Positions 26,448-34,372 of a stretch of 64,000 bases of DNA are shown here, piece after piece (the stretch's first letter is position 1; every line of letters begins with the position of its first letter). The notes beneath the pieces were generated by a model. That model had not been told where the DNA came from, made no database searches, and worked only from the letters and a program-made list of their open reading frames with translations. This stretch comes from Amycolatopsis circi (GTDB lineage Bacteria; Actinomycetota; Actinomycetes; Mycobacteriales; Pseudonocardiaceae). Where the stretch lies: NCBI RefSeq assembly GCF_003385235.1, contig NZ_PQIA01000008.1, forward strand, positions 1-64,000, read 5' to 3'. A program made the translations under genes and the position numbers.

Positions 26448-27467
26448 ATGGCGCGCATCGCCTACCTCGTCTCGAGTGCGAAGGAGATCGAGCTCGCCGA
26501 CGGCAGCCGGCACACCACTGGCTACTTCGCCGAGGAGGCCGTCAAACCGTATGACCGGTTCGTCGACGCCGGGGCCGAGGTGGTGGTGCTGACGCCCGAC
26601 GGGGAGCCGCCGTTCGCGGATCCCTACGGGCTGGAGCCGTTTTTCCACTACCCCGAACCAGACCAGGACTTCTTCGCGTCCGTGACTCGCACGTTCCACC
26701 ACGACCCGGACGACATCCGGATCACGCTGCACCAGACCACCGAACTGGGCCTGGTCGCCGCGCGGCGGATCGCCGAACGGCTCAAAGCCCGCGGGCTCTC
26801 GCCCGCCGAGGCCCACGCACTGGTCAGCAAGGCGGCCAAGATCGCCTGGCGCCAGGACCGGCAGCTCGCCGACGTGATGGTGGACGACGGTCTCGACGGC
26901 GGCCTGCCGGCGAGGGAGATCCGGGCAGCGGCCGCCGAACTGGACGCCGCGAGTCGTCAGCTGGCCGCGGACCGCAAGGCGCGGCTGGACGCCATCCCCG
27001 GCTTCCGGCAGCCCGCCTCGCTGGCGGGCCTGAGCGACGCACAGCTCGCCGAGTTCGACGCCATTTTCGCCCCGGGCGGACACGGGCCCATGGTCGATCT
27101 CGCCGACAACCCCGCCGTGGCAAGGCTGCTGAAGGTCCTACACGACAAACAGGCCCCGATCGCCGCGCTGTGCCACGGGCCCGCGCTGCTGTTGTCGGCC
27201 CCCGAACGCGACGACGGGCAGTGGCTCTTCGACGGGTACCGCCTCACCTGCTTCACCGACGAGGAGGAGGACCAGACGGTGCCGGGCAAGCTCGGCCTGC
27301 CGTGGTACGTCGACACGGCGCTCAAGAACGCGGGCGCGGTGTTCGACGACGGGCCGTCCGCGTGGGTCTCGCACGTGGTCGTGGACCGGAACCTGATCAC
27401 CGGCCAGAACCCCGCCTCCACGGAGGCGACGGCCGACGCGTTGCTGAAGGCGGTGGGACAGCGATGA
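26448..27467 (+). CDS. DJ-1/PfpI family protein with a large helical insertion
   Basis: 339 aa with GGAGG seven bases before ATG. The N-terminal strand region (RIAYLVSSAKEIELADGSRH, TGYFAEEAVKPYDRFVDAGA) and the C-terminal DJ-1 core (EFDAIFAPGGHGPMVDLADN, ALCHGPALLLS with C242, NLITGQNPAST) are normal. Residues about 65-190 form an extra, mostly helical block (HQTTELGLVAARRIAERLKA, GLSPAEAHALVSKAAKIAWR) that the divergent paralog lacks. First gene of the operon leading into the monooxygenase; its TGA overlaps the next ATG. It may protect against reactive aldehydes made by the pathway (inference). Confidence 0.85.
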   Translation: MARIAYLVSSAKEIELADGSRHTTGYFAEEAVKPYDRFVDAGAEVVVLTPDGEPPFADPYGLEPFFHYPEPDQDFFASVTRTFHHDPDDIRITLHQTTELGLVAARRIAERLKARGLSPAEAHALVSKAAKIAWRQDRQLADVMVDDGLDGGLPAREIRAAAAELDAASRQLAADRKARLDAIPGFRQPASLAGLSDAQLAEFDAIFAPGGHGPMVDLADNPAVARLLKVLHDKQAPIAALCHGPALLLSAPERDDGQWLFDGYRLTCFTDEEEDQTVPGKLGLPWYVDTALKNAGAVFDDGPSAWVSHVVVDRNLITGQNPASTEATADALLKAVGQR

Positions 27468-27955
27468 AACTCTTCACCCGCAAGGACCAGGACGAACACC
27501 GGGCCGATGCCGCCGGGGACCGGGCCGAAGCACCGCCGTCGCAGACCGTGTCCGCATTCCTGACCGCGTTCGGCAAGCGCGACATCGACGTTGCGATGTC
27601 CTTTGTGGACGATGCCGGTCGGGCGGTCATCCACCCGACCGGACTGCGCGAAGGCGGACCTGCCGATCTGCGGGCCTTCCTCACTGAGACCGCCACCGCG
27701 TTCCCGGACCTGCGCGTGACGGTGAAGAACCTGATCGAGACGGGCTCCGTGGTCACCGCGGAGCTGAAAGTGGAGGGCACGCAGGCGGCGGGCTACCTCG
27801 GCGCGATCAACCAGGAGAAGCATCTCGACGTGGACCAGGCCTGGCGATTCACCGTCTCCGGTGACCGCATCACCGGCGTCGACGCCTACTGGTGCCAGAA
27901 CCAGCTGTACCGGCGGCTCGCCGTGAAGCGCCTCGACCAGATCTCGCTCGTGTGA
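27464..27955 (+). CDS. SnoaL/NTF2-like protein
   Basis: 163 aa. After a charged N-terminus the NTF2 cone appears: SQTVSAFLTAFGKRDIDVAM, ADLRAFLTETATAFPDLRVT and VDQAWRFTVSGDRITGVDAY. This is the SnoaL-like polyketide-cyclase fold family that also covers isomerases and hydratases. Catalytic residues cannot be assigned. It overlaps the PfpI gene and precedes a second SnoaL-like gene, so both probably act on substrate or product of the monooxygenase. Confidence 0.75.
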   Translation: MKLFTRKDQDEHRADAAGDRAEAPPSQTVSAFLTAFGKRDIDVAMSFVDDAGRAVIHPTGLREGGPADLRAFLTETATAFPDLRVTVKNLIETGSVVTAELKVEGTQAAGYLGAINQEKHLDVDQAWRFTVSGDRITGVDAYWCQNQLYRRLAVKRLDQISLV

Positions 27956-27965
27956 GGGGAATCCG

Positions 27966-28439
27966 ATGACGACAACCGAACCGCGGAGCCGCAGCCGGGA
28001 AGCCGCTGGACAGGTCACCGCCTTCTTCGACGCCTATCGGCGGCACGACGTCGACGCGATGACCGACCTGTGCGCCGACAACGCCGACTTCTTCTACGTG
28101 CCGTTCGAGGTGTGGGGGAAGCAGCGCGTGCTGCGCGCCGACGGCAAGGTGAAGACGGTCGGCAAGACCATCTGGGTCGGGCTGATCGCCTCCTTCCCCG
28201 ACTTGTTCGCCGACGTCCACACCGTCGACGCGAACGACACCGGCGACGTGGTGGTCGCCTGCGACATCGGCGGCAGCCAGCAGCTCGCCTGGGGCGCCGC
28301 GGAGCCGAGAGGGCAGAAGTTCAGCGAGCCTCACCTGTTCATCTTCCACGTCGATGGCGACGGGCTCATCGACCGGATCTCCGCCTACTGGGACGGGGCA
28401 GGCATCAACCGCCAGCTCGGCCACCTCGAAGTCGACTGA
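27966..28439 (+). CDS. SnoaL/NTF2-like protein
   Basis: 157 aa, ten bases after the previous gene. NTF2-like pattern: AAGQVTAFFDAYRRHDVDAM, DFFYVPFEVWGKQRVLRADG, VGKTIWVGLIASFPDLFADV, KFSEPHLFIFHVDGDGLIDR. Its resemblance to the neighbour is limited to the fold, so it is a second family member rather than a recent duplicate. Role in the pathway unknown. Confidence 0.75.
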   Translation: MTTTEPRSRSREAAGQVTAFFDAYRRHDVDAMTDLCADNADFFYVPFEVWGKQRVLRADGKVKTVGKTIWVGLIASFPDLFADVHTVDANDTGDVVVACDIGGSQQLAWGAAEPRGQKFSEPHLFIFHVDGDGLIDRISAYWDGAGINRQLGHLEVD

Positions 28440-28453
28440 GAAGGGAAGCACCG

Positions 28454-29983
28454 ATGACGCTGCTGAAGCGGGAAGAGTGGCAGGGGTTCGTCCGCGACGT
28501 CGACTGGACCTACAGCTACGTCGACGACGAGGCCGTGTTCCCCGAATGGCACAGCGGCACCGGCAAGGTGCCGCGGGAAGTCTGGCTGGGCTGGGAAGAG
28601 GACTACAAGGTCACCTACCCCGACTACGTGACGACCCAGCGCGACAAGGAGCAGTCCGCGTACGCGGTCAAGGCCGCGCTCCAGCGCTCGACCGCGTTCG
28701 ATCACCTCGACGAGGGCTGGAAGTCCTCGACCAAGATGCACTTCGGCGGCGTCGCGCTGGTCGAGTACGCGGCCGTGCTCGGCGAACTGAAAATGGCACG
28801 GTTCGGGCTCAACGCGGCCTGGCGCAACATGGCCGCCTTCGGTCAGCTGGACGAGCTGCGGCACGCGCAGATCACCACGTTCTTCGGGCACGAGTTCATC
28901 AAGAAGGACCCGCAATACGACTGGACCCAGAAGACGTTCCACATGGACAACTGGGTGCCGATCTCACTGCGGAATCTGTTCGACGGCATGATGATCGCGC
29001 CGAACGTGGTGGACCTGGCGATCGCGCTGCCGTTCACCTTCGAGACCGGGTTCACCAATCTGCAGTTCATCGCGCTCTCGGCCGACGCGCTGGAGGCGGG
29101 CGACGTGAACTTCGCCAACATGATCTCCTCGATCCAGACCGACGAAGCCCGCCACTCGCAGCAGGGCGGCCCCACGATGGAGATCCTCGTCGAGCACGAC
29201 CCCGTGCGCGCCCAGTGGATCATCGACAAGAACTTCTGGGGCTCGGCCCGCGCGTTCGCCGCGCTCACCGGCCCGGCGATGGACTACTACACCCCGCTGG
29301 AACACCGGAAGCAGTCCTACCGGGAGTTCATGGAGGAATGGATCGTCGACCAGTTCGTCCGCACGATCGAGGACTACGGGCTGAAGAAGCCGTGGTTCTG
29401 GGACGAGTTCATGCGCGGCCTCGACACCTGGCACCACGGGCTGCACATGGGCCTGTGGACCTGGCGTCCGACGCTGTGGTGGCGCCCGAAGGCCGCCGTC
29501 AGCAAGGACGAGCGCGACTGGCTGCGCGAGAAGTACCCGAACTGGGAGAACGTCTACGGCGACAAGTGGGACGTGATCATCGACAACATCAACGCCAACA
29601 ACGTCGAGGCCACGCTCCCCGAGACCCTGCCGTGGCTGTGCAGCATGTGCAACCTGCCCTGCTGCAACGCCGAGCAGACGCGGTCCGGCCGGTGGCGCGT
29701 CCCGACCTGGCAGCTGGACTACGACGGCAAGACCCATCACTTCTGCACCAACGCCTGCCGCCAGATCTGGTGGAAGGACCGCGACAACGTCAACCACGAG
29801 ACGCTGATCGACCGGTTCCTCGCCGGGCAGATCCAGCCGATGGACGTCGGCGGCATCCTCGCCCACATGGGCCTCACGCCCGAGGTGATGGGCGACGACC
29901 CGGACTACGAGGCCTGGACCAGGGACTACGTCGGCCGTCCCGCGAAGGGCCTGGCACTGGCCGCCGGCACCGGGGAGGAGTGA
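28454..29983 (+). CDS. Group-2 soluble diiron monooxygenase hydroxylase, alpha subunit
   Basis: 509 aa, with GGAAG upstream. It aligns through its length with toluene-4-monooxygenase TmoA. All six diiron ligands occur at TmoA-like positions: E104 (EYAAVLGE), E134 and H137 (DELRHAQ), E197 (TFETGFTN), E231 and H234 (QTDEARHSQQGGP). Later motifs PAMDYYTPLEHRKQSYREFM and VDRFLAGQIQPMD-type (IDRFLAGQIQPMDVGG) are also conserved. Unlike TmoA, residues about 395-440 contain CSMCNLPCCN and HFCTNACRQIWW, a YHS-like cysteine set known from some phenol/alkene monooxygenases. It catalyses O2-dependent hydroxylation or epoxidation of an aromatic or alkene; the substrate is not determinable here. Confidence 0.93.
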   Translation: MTLLKREEWQGFVRDVDWTYSYVDDEAVFPEWHSGTGKVPREVWLGWEEDYKVTYPDYVTTQRDKEQSAYAVKAALQRSTAFDHLDEGWKSSTKMHFGGVALVEYAAVLGELKMARFGLNAAWRNMAAFGQLDELRHAQITTFFGHEFIKKDPQYDWTQKTFHMDNWVPISLRNLFDGMMIAPNVVDLAIALPFTFETGFTNLQFIALSADALEAGDVNFANMISSIQTDEARHSQQGGPTMEILVEHDPVRAQWIIDKNFWGSARAFAALTGPAMDYYTPLEHRKQSYREFMEEWIVDQFVRTIEDYGLKKPWFWDEFMRGLDTWHHGLHMGLWTWRPTLWWRPKAAVSKDERDWLREKYPNWENVYGDKWDVIIDNINANNVEATLPETLPWLCSMCNLPCCNAEQTRSGRWRVPTWQLDYDGKTHHFCTNACRQIWWKDRDNVNHETLIDRFLAGQIQPMDVGGILAHMGLTPEVMGDDPDYEAWTRDYVGRPAKGLALAAGTGEE

Positions 29984-29986
29984 GCC

Positions 29987-30289
29987 ATGCCCGAGACCGT
30001 CGAGCTGGGTCCTGAGGACCAAGCGCCGCAGCTGGTGCCGCTCAACGCGATCTTCGCGGACGACTTCGTGCAGATCCTGGTGCCGGTCACCACCGCGGAC
30101 ACGATCCGGGAGGTGGCGGCCGCGGTCGCCCACCACGTCGAGGGCAAGCGCGTGCGGGCCCGCGACGCCGAGAAGGTCGTGTTCCACAAAGGACGGCGGC
30201 TGCCGCCGGAGCTGACCGTGGCCGAGGCGGGCATCGGGCCGCTGGACCACGTCCGCGTCGAGTACGACCTGCCGGAGGGAGCACGGTGA
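29987..30289 (+). CDS. Diiron monooxygenase gamma subunit (TmoB-like)
   Basis: 100 aa, three bases after the alpha gene. The ubiquitin-like TmoB pattern is visible: VPLNAIFADDFVQILVPVTT, DTIREVAAAVAHHVEGKRVR and a C-terminal LTVAEAGIGPLDHVRVEYDL. It is a structural subunit of the hydroxylase. The length is slightly above that of TmoB. The next gene starts with a GTG overlapping its stop. Confidence 0.85.
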   Translation: MPETVELGPEDQAPQLVPLNAIFADDFVQILVPVTTADTIREVAAAVAHHVEGKRVRARDAEKVVFHKGRRLPPELTVAEAGIGPLDHVRVEYDLPEGAR

Positions 30290-30603
30290 AGAACCCAGTG
30301 GGCCCGATCCTGCGGATGGGCGACGAGGTGGAGCAGGTGATCGCGGCGATCGAGGACGACAACCCGGACAAGGAGATCGAAGTCATCGACCGGGGCGCGT
30401 ACGTCCGGGTCCAGGGCGAGGACCGGGTGGTGCTGACCGAGGAGACGCTGCGGCGCTACCTCGGCCACGAGTTCGAGATCCGCTCGCTCGAGACCATGAT
30501 GTCGTCCTTCGCCGGGCGCGCCATCACCACGAGCGGCGCGATCGTCTGGGAACGGATCTCGGCGCGGAAAGCCGCGTCGGCCGGTGAAGGGGTGAAGGCA
30601 TGA
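30286..30603 (+). CDS. Diiron monooxygenase effector/coupling protein (TmoD/MmoB family)
   Basis: 105 aa from GTG 30286. NPVGPILRMGDEVEQVIAAI, then DRGAYVRVQGEDRVVLTEET and RRYLGHEFEIRSLETMMSSF, is the MmoB/DmpM fold that docks on the hydroxylase and tunes O2 activation. In tmo-type operons the effector follows the Rieske gene; here it comes before the beta subunit. It overlaps both neighbours by four bases. Confidence 0.88.
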   Translation: MKNPVGPILRMGDEVEQVIAAIEDDNPDKEIEVIDRGAYVRVQGEDRVVLTEETLRRYLGHEFEIRSLETMMSSFAGRAITTSGAIVWERISARKAASAGEGVKA

Positions 30604-31631
30604 CACAGCCGAAGAAAGCAAGGCCGCGCAAGACGTTCAGCGCGTTCGGCGACATCCGCCGGATGCCGAGCGACTACGAGATCGTCACGCACGCCCAGAA
30701 CTGGACGCTGCGCAAGAACCGCACCGGCGCGTTCGAGCAGAACCCGTCCTCGCCGGCCAACCTGTGGTTCCTGACCTACCGCGACAAATCGCCGTTGCAG
30801 GTCGAGGACTGGGACGCCTTCCGCGACCCGGATGCGTTGACCTACAAGACCTACGTGACGGTGCAGGCGGAAGCCGAGGCGAAGACCGGTGGTGTGCTCG
30901 ACGAGTACGCGGGTTCGGACGCCGCGCTCGCGCCCGGCCAGCTGGCCCTGCTGACCTCCCTGTTCACGCCGTCGCGGTACCTCCTGCACGGCTGCCAGCA
31001 GATCCAGGCGTACCTCGGTTACCTGGCCCCGACCTCGTATGTGACCAACACGGCGGGTTTCGCCACGGCTGACTACCTGCGCCGGGTCACGCTGACCGCG
31101 TACCGGACCCGCGAGTTGCAGATCGCGCACCCGGACAGCGGGGCCGGCACCGCCGAGCGGCGGCTGTGGGAAACGCTCGACGCCTGGCAGCCGGCCCGGC
31201 GCGCGGTGGAGAAGGCGCTCGTCAGCTACGACTGGGGCGAGGCGTTCGTCGCGCTGAACCTGGTGCTGGCGCCGACGTTCGACGACGTGCTGGTGCGGCA
31301 GTTCAAAGAGGTCTCGCGCGAGAACCGGGACGAAGAGTCCTGGCTGCTGCTGTCGTTCCTGCAGGAGGACAACAACCGGCGCAACCGGTGGAGTTCGGCG
31401 CTGGCGCGGTTCGCCGTCGAGCAGCGGCGGTCGAACGCCGACGTGCTGCGGCGCTGGATCGACCGCTGGTCGCCGATCGCGGACGCGGCGGCGGCCGGGC
31501 TGGGCGAGCTGCTCGAGACCCGGCCGGAGCACGGCCGTCCGGCGAGCGAGGTGGCCGCCGGCGCGAAGGCCGCCCGCGAGGCGTTCCACGAGCCGATCTT
31601 CGAGCCGGAAGCGAGGCGTGCGGCGCGATGA
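30600..31631 (+). CDS. Diiron monooxygenase hydroxylase, beta subunit (TmoE-like)
   Basis: 343 aa. RPRKTFSAFGDIRRMPSDYE, then IVTHAQNWTLRKNR, is the typical beta-subunit opening. SLFTPSRYLLHGCQQIQAYL and SYVTNTAGFATADYLRRVTL follow the ferritin-like fold without iron ligands. The length matches TmoE. It pairs with alpha and gamma as an (alpha-beta-gamma)2 hydroxylase and overlaps the Rieske gene by four bases. Confidence 0.9.
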   Translation: MTQPKKARPRKTFSAFGDIRRMPSDYEIVTHAQNWTLRKNRTGAFEQNPSSPANLWFLTYRDKSPLQVEDWDAFRDPDALTYKTYVTVQAEAEAKTGGVLDEYAGSDAALAPGQLALLTSLFTPSRYLLHGCQQIQAYLGYLAPTSYVTNTAGFATADYLRRVTLTAYRTRELQIAHPDSGAGTAERRLWETLDAWQPARRAVEKALVSYDWGEAFVALNLVLAPTFDDVLVRQFKEVSRENRDEESWLLLSFLQEDNNRRNRWSSALARFAVEQRRSNADVLRRWIDRWSPIADAAAAGLGELLETRPEHGRPASEVAAGAKAAREAFHEPIFEPEARRAAR

Positions 31632-31954
31632 GCGGAACCGTGACCGGGCAGTGGCAGGAGGCGATGCAGCTCGACGAGCTGTGGGAAGGCGAGATGGCGG
31701 GCGTCGAGGTCGGCGGGGAGAAGGTCCTGCTGATGAACATCGACGGCGACGTGCGGGCGTACCGGAACCGCTGCCCGCACCAGGCCTGGGCGCTCGACGA
31801 GGGCGACTTCGACGGCGAGACCCTCACCTGTTCCCGGCACCTGTGGGAGTTCGACGCCCGCAGCGGCACCGGCGTGAACCCGGACAACTGCCGCCTCGCC
31901 TCGTTCCCCTGCCGGGTGGACGAGGACGGCACGATCCGGGTGGACGTCGGATGA
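31628..31954 (+). CDS. Rieske-type ferredoxin of the monooxygenase (TmoC-like)
   Basis: 108 aa. The two Rieske boxes are complete: C49-P-H51 in NRCPHQAWALDEG and C68-S-R-H71 in TCSRHLWEFD, which bind a [2Fe-2S] cluster with two Cys and two His. It carries electrons from the reductase to the hydroxylase. It overlaps the beta gene and the reductase gene by four bases each. Confidence 0.92.
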   Translation: MSGTVTGQWQEAMQLDELWEGEMAGVEVGGEKVLLMNIDGDVRAYRNRCPHQAWALDEGDFDGETLTCSRHLWEFDARSGTGVNPDNCRLASFPCRVDEDGTIRVDVG

Positions 31955-33186
31955 CGACCCGGCGTTGTGTGCTCGTGGGCGGCGGTGTCGCTGCCGCGTC
32001 GGCCGCCGCCCACCTGCGCAAACAGGGCTTCGACGGCGACGTCGTGCTGGTCGGCGAGGAGGTGGAAGCGCCGTACGAGCGGCCGCCGCTGTCGAAGGAA
32101 TTCCTGACGGGGCCGCCCGAGCTGGTGCGGCCGAGGGAACCCGACTGGTACGCGGCCAACGACGTCGAGCTGCGGCTCGGCGTGCGCGCCGTGGCCCTCG
32201 ACGTGGCAGGCCGAAGCGTGGGACTGTCCACAGGGGAGCGGCTGAGTTACGACGACCTGGTGCTGGCCACGGGTGCCCGGCCGCGGCACCTTCCCGGGTT
32301 CGAGGGCGAGGGTATCCACTACCTGCGCACGGCCGCCGACGCCGGACGACTGCGTGCCGAACTGGCGACGGCGCAGCGGATCGCGATCCTTGGCGCCGGG
32401 TTCATCGGATGCGAGGTGGCCGCGTCCGCCACCTCGCTCGGTGCCCAGGTCACCCTGTTCGAGCCCGAGCCCGCTCCGCTCGCGCGGGTGCTCGGCGCGG
32501 CGATCGGCGCGGTGCTGATGGACATCCATCGCGAACGCGGCGTGGAAATCCGCGCGGGCGAGCACGTCACGGCTGTCGACCGGGGCCGGCACGGTTTCGT
32601 GCTGACCACCAGCCGCGGCGACCGCGTGGAGTCCGATCTGGTGGTGGTCGGCATCGGCTCGCTGCCGAACGTCGAGCTGGGGCAGGACGCCGGGCTCGCC
32701 GTGGCCAGCGGCGGGCTTGCGGTCGACGAATACGGGCGGACCTCGGCGCCGCACGTGTATGCGGCCGGGGACCTCGCGGCCCAGCACCACCCGCGTTACG
32801 GCACGCGGATCCGGGTCGAACACCACGACACCGCCGTGCGCCAGGGCGCGAACGTCGCCGCCAACCTGGCGGGCGAGGCGACGCCCTTCGAGGAGGCGCA
32901 CTGGTTCTGGTCCGACCAGTACGAGCACAGCCTGCAGTCGACCGGCCGCATGGGCGCCTTCGACTCGATGGTGCTCCGCGGTCGGCTGGCCGACCGCAGC
33001 TTCTCGGCGTTCTCGCTGGCGGACGGCCGGATTCAGGGGGTCATCTCGCTCAACCGGCCCGGTGACGTGCTCGCGGCCCGCCGGATGCTGTTCGCGCCGC
33101 ACGAGGTGACGGCCGAGCAACTCGCCGACGAGTCGTTGCCGCTGAAACGGCTGATGCCGCGCACCAAGACAGCATCCCGGGCCTGA
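31951..33186 (+). CDS. FAD-dependent ferredoxin reductase, dioxygenase type
   Basis: 411 aa. The FAD site VLVGGGVAAASAAAHLRKQG lies at residues 7-26, PYERPPLSKEFL at 41-52, the NADH-binding ILGAGFIGCEVAASATSLGA at 146-165, and YAAGDLAAQ near 266. This is the BphA4/TodA-like ferredoxin reductase family with no plant-type [2Fe-2S] domain. Classical TmoF-type reductases instead join a [2Fe-2S] domain to a ferredoxin-NADP-reductase-like module, so the electron chain here uses a different reductase family. Confidence 0.9.
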   Translation: MTTRRCVLVGGGVAAASAAAHLRKQGFDGDVVLVGEEVEAPYERPPLSKEFLTGPPELVRPREPDWYAANDVELRLGVRAVALDVAGRSVGLSTGERLSYDDLVLATGARPRHLPGFEGEGIHYLRTAADAGRLRAELATAQRIAILGAGFIGCEVAASATSLGAQVTLFEPEPAPLARVLGAAIGAVLMDIHRERGVEIRAGEHVTAVDRGRHGFVLTTSRGDRVESDLVVVGIGSLPNVELGQDAGLAVASGGLAVDEYGRTSAPHVYAAGDLAAQHHPRYGTRIRVEHHDTAVRQGANVAANLAGEATPFEEAHWFWSDQYEHSLQSTGRMGAFDSMVLRGRLADRSFSAFSLADGRIQGVISLNRPGDVLAARRMLFAPHEVTAEQLADESLPLKRLMPRTKTASRA

Positions 33187-33217
33187 AGCCCGCCGAGTTC
33201 GCTAAGGAGGAACTGTC

Positions 33218-33949
33218 GTGACGACCATTGCGGTGCTGGAAACGCTGGAGTCCCAGACGCGGGTGACAGCCGCCGATGCCCGAGCGGCGCTGGCGCGAGT
33301 GCGTGGGCTGAGCGTGGTGGACGCGGTCGCGAAGCTGCGGCTGGGGCCGGGTCGTACGTGTGAGCCGGTCGCCCGGGTGCTCGACAAGGCACTGGCGAAC
33401 GCCGGCCGAGCCGGGCTTTCGCCCGGGCAGCTGATCGTGGCCGGCGGTTCCGCCGCACCCGCGGAGCCGATCGTGCGGGTGCGGCGGAAGGCACACGGCA
33501 AAGCCGACTGGATCAGCAGCGAGACAGCCGACGTGCGGGTCGAACTGCAACCGGCGGGTGCGTACGAAGCCGCTGCGGTACCGGTGCCCGTCGGGGCCGC
33601 GGACGAACCCGTCGTCGACCGTGTGCCGGAGGACGCACGGTCGGTTCCGGTGCGGGAGGCGCTTTACGACGTGCTCGACCCCGACCTGGGGGTCAACATC
33701 GTCGACCTGGGGTTCGTGCGGGGCGTGACTGTGGACGAGCACGACGTCGCCACATTGACCATGACGCTGACCTCGCCCGCCTGCCCGCTGACGGGAATCA
33801 TGGAGGACCAGATCCGGACGGCGCTGCTGGACGGCGGGGTCGTCGCGGACTTCCGCGTGGTGTGGGTCTGGTCTCCGCCGTGGCGGCCGTCGGACATCAG
33901 CGACGACGGCCGCGAACAGTTGCACGCCATCGGGTTCAGCAACTTTTGA
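33218..33949 (+). CDS. Ribosomal-protein-uL22-like domain fused to MIP18/DUF59 assembly domain
   Basis: 243 aa from GTG, with AAGGAGG eight bases upstream. Residues 13-111 follow ribosomal protein uL22: RVTAADARAALARVRGLSVV (compare the RG-x-x-V-x-x-A helix), EPVARVLDKALANA and the basic hairpin RVRRKAHGKADWI, ending in a DVRVEL strand. After a short linker, residues 144-243 are a MIP18/DUF59 domain: YDVLDPDLGVNIVDLGFVRG, LTSPACPLTGIMEDQI with C189, and VWSPPWRPSDISDDG. DUF59 proteins help mature Fe-S or metal centres. Its place after the reductase suggests a maturation factor for this monooxygenase; the purpose of the uL22-like half is unknown. It is not a genuine ribosomal protein. Confidence 0.8.
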   Translation: MTTIAVLETLESQTRVTAADARAALARVRGLSVVDAVAKLRLGPGRTCEPVARVLDKALANAGRAGLSPGQLIVAGGSAAPAEPIVRVRRKAHGKADWISSETADVRVELQPAGAYEAAAVPVPVGAADEPVVDRVPEDARSVPVREALYDVLDPDLGVNIVDLGFVRGVTVDEHDVATLTMTLTSPACPLTGIMEDQIRTALLDGGVVADFRVVWVWSPPWRPSDISDDGREQLHAIGFSNF

Positions 33950-33984
33950 GCAGTTCTGACAATTCTGAGCACTTTGGAGGGTTC

Positions 33985-34275
33985 ATGGCATACGTCGTCG
34001 TCGCGACCTGGGTCGCGAAGCCGGGGCAGGGGGAGAGGATCCGGCAGATCCTGGAAACGGTCACGCCCGGCAACCGGGCGGAAGAGAAAGTGCTGGAGTT
34101 CCAGGCACACGTGAGCCGGGACGACCCGGACACCTTTGTGCTGTACGAGAAGTACGTCGATGCCTCCGGGTACGCCGACCACCGCGCTACCGAGGCGTTC
34201 CAGAAGCACGTGCTCGGCGAAGCGGTCCCGAACCTGGCCGAGCGGAGCGTGCGGGAGTTCGAGACCATCGGGTGA
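33985..34275 (+). CDS. Antibiotic-biosynthesis-monooxygenase (ABM) fold protein
   Basis: 96 aa with GGAGG five bases upstream of ATG 33985. AYVVVATWVAKPGQGERIRQ, FQAHVSRDDPDTFVLYEKYV and YADHRATEAFQKHV show the dimeric alpha-beta barrel of the ABM family. Such small proteins can be cofactor-free oxygenases or product-shaping enzymes. It sits last in the operon, 35 bases after the fusion gene. Confidence 0.85.
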   Translation: MAYVVVATWVAKPGQGERIRQILETVTPGNRAEEKVLEFQAHVSRDDPDTFVLYEKYVDASGYADHRATEAFQKHVLGEAVPNLAERSVREFETIG

Positions 34276-34372
34276 GCGGCCTGCGTCACTCGCCCGGGGA
34301 GCGTAAACTCTCAGGTCCAAACGGCAGAGTCGCCGGTGCGGTCGGGACGGCTCCGTGACGTCGGAGGCAAGC

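Noticed and set aside
28454-29983. Methane, propane or tetrahydrofuran-type diiron monooxygenase
   Set aside because: Iron-ligand numbering, a separate Rieske ferredoxin gene and a TmoB-like gamma subunit place it with toluene/alkene (group 2) enzymes; groups 3, 5 and 6 lack a Rieske component.
33218-33560. A second copy of the ribosomal protein L22 gene
   Set aside because: The domain is fused to DUF59, lies in a catabolic operon and lacks ribosomal gene neighbours, so it is a domain re-use rather than rplV.
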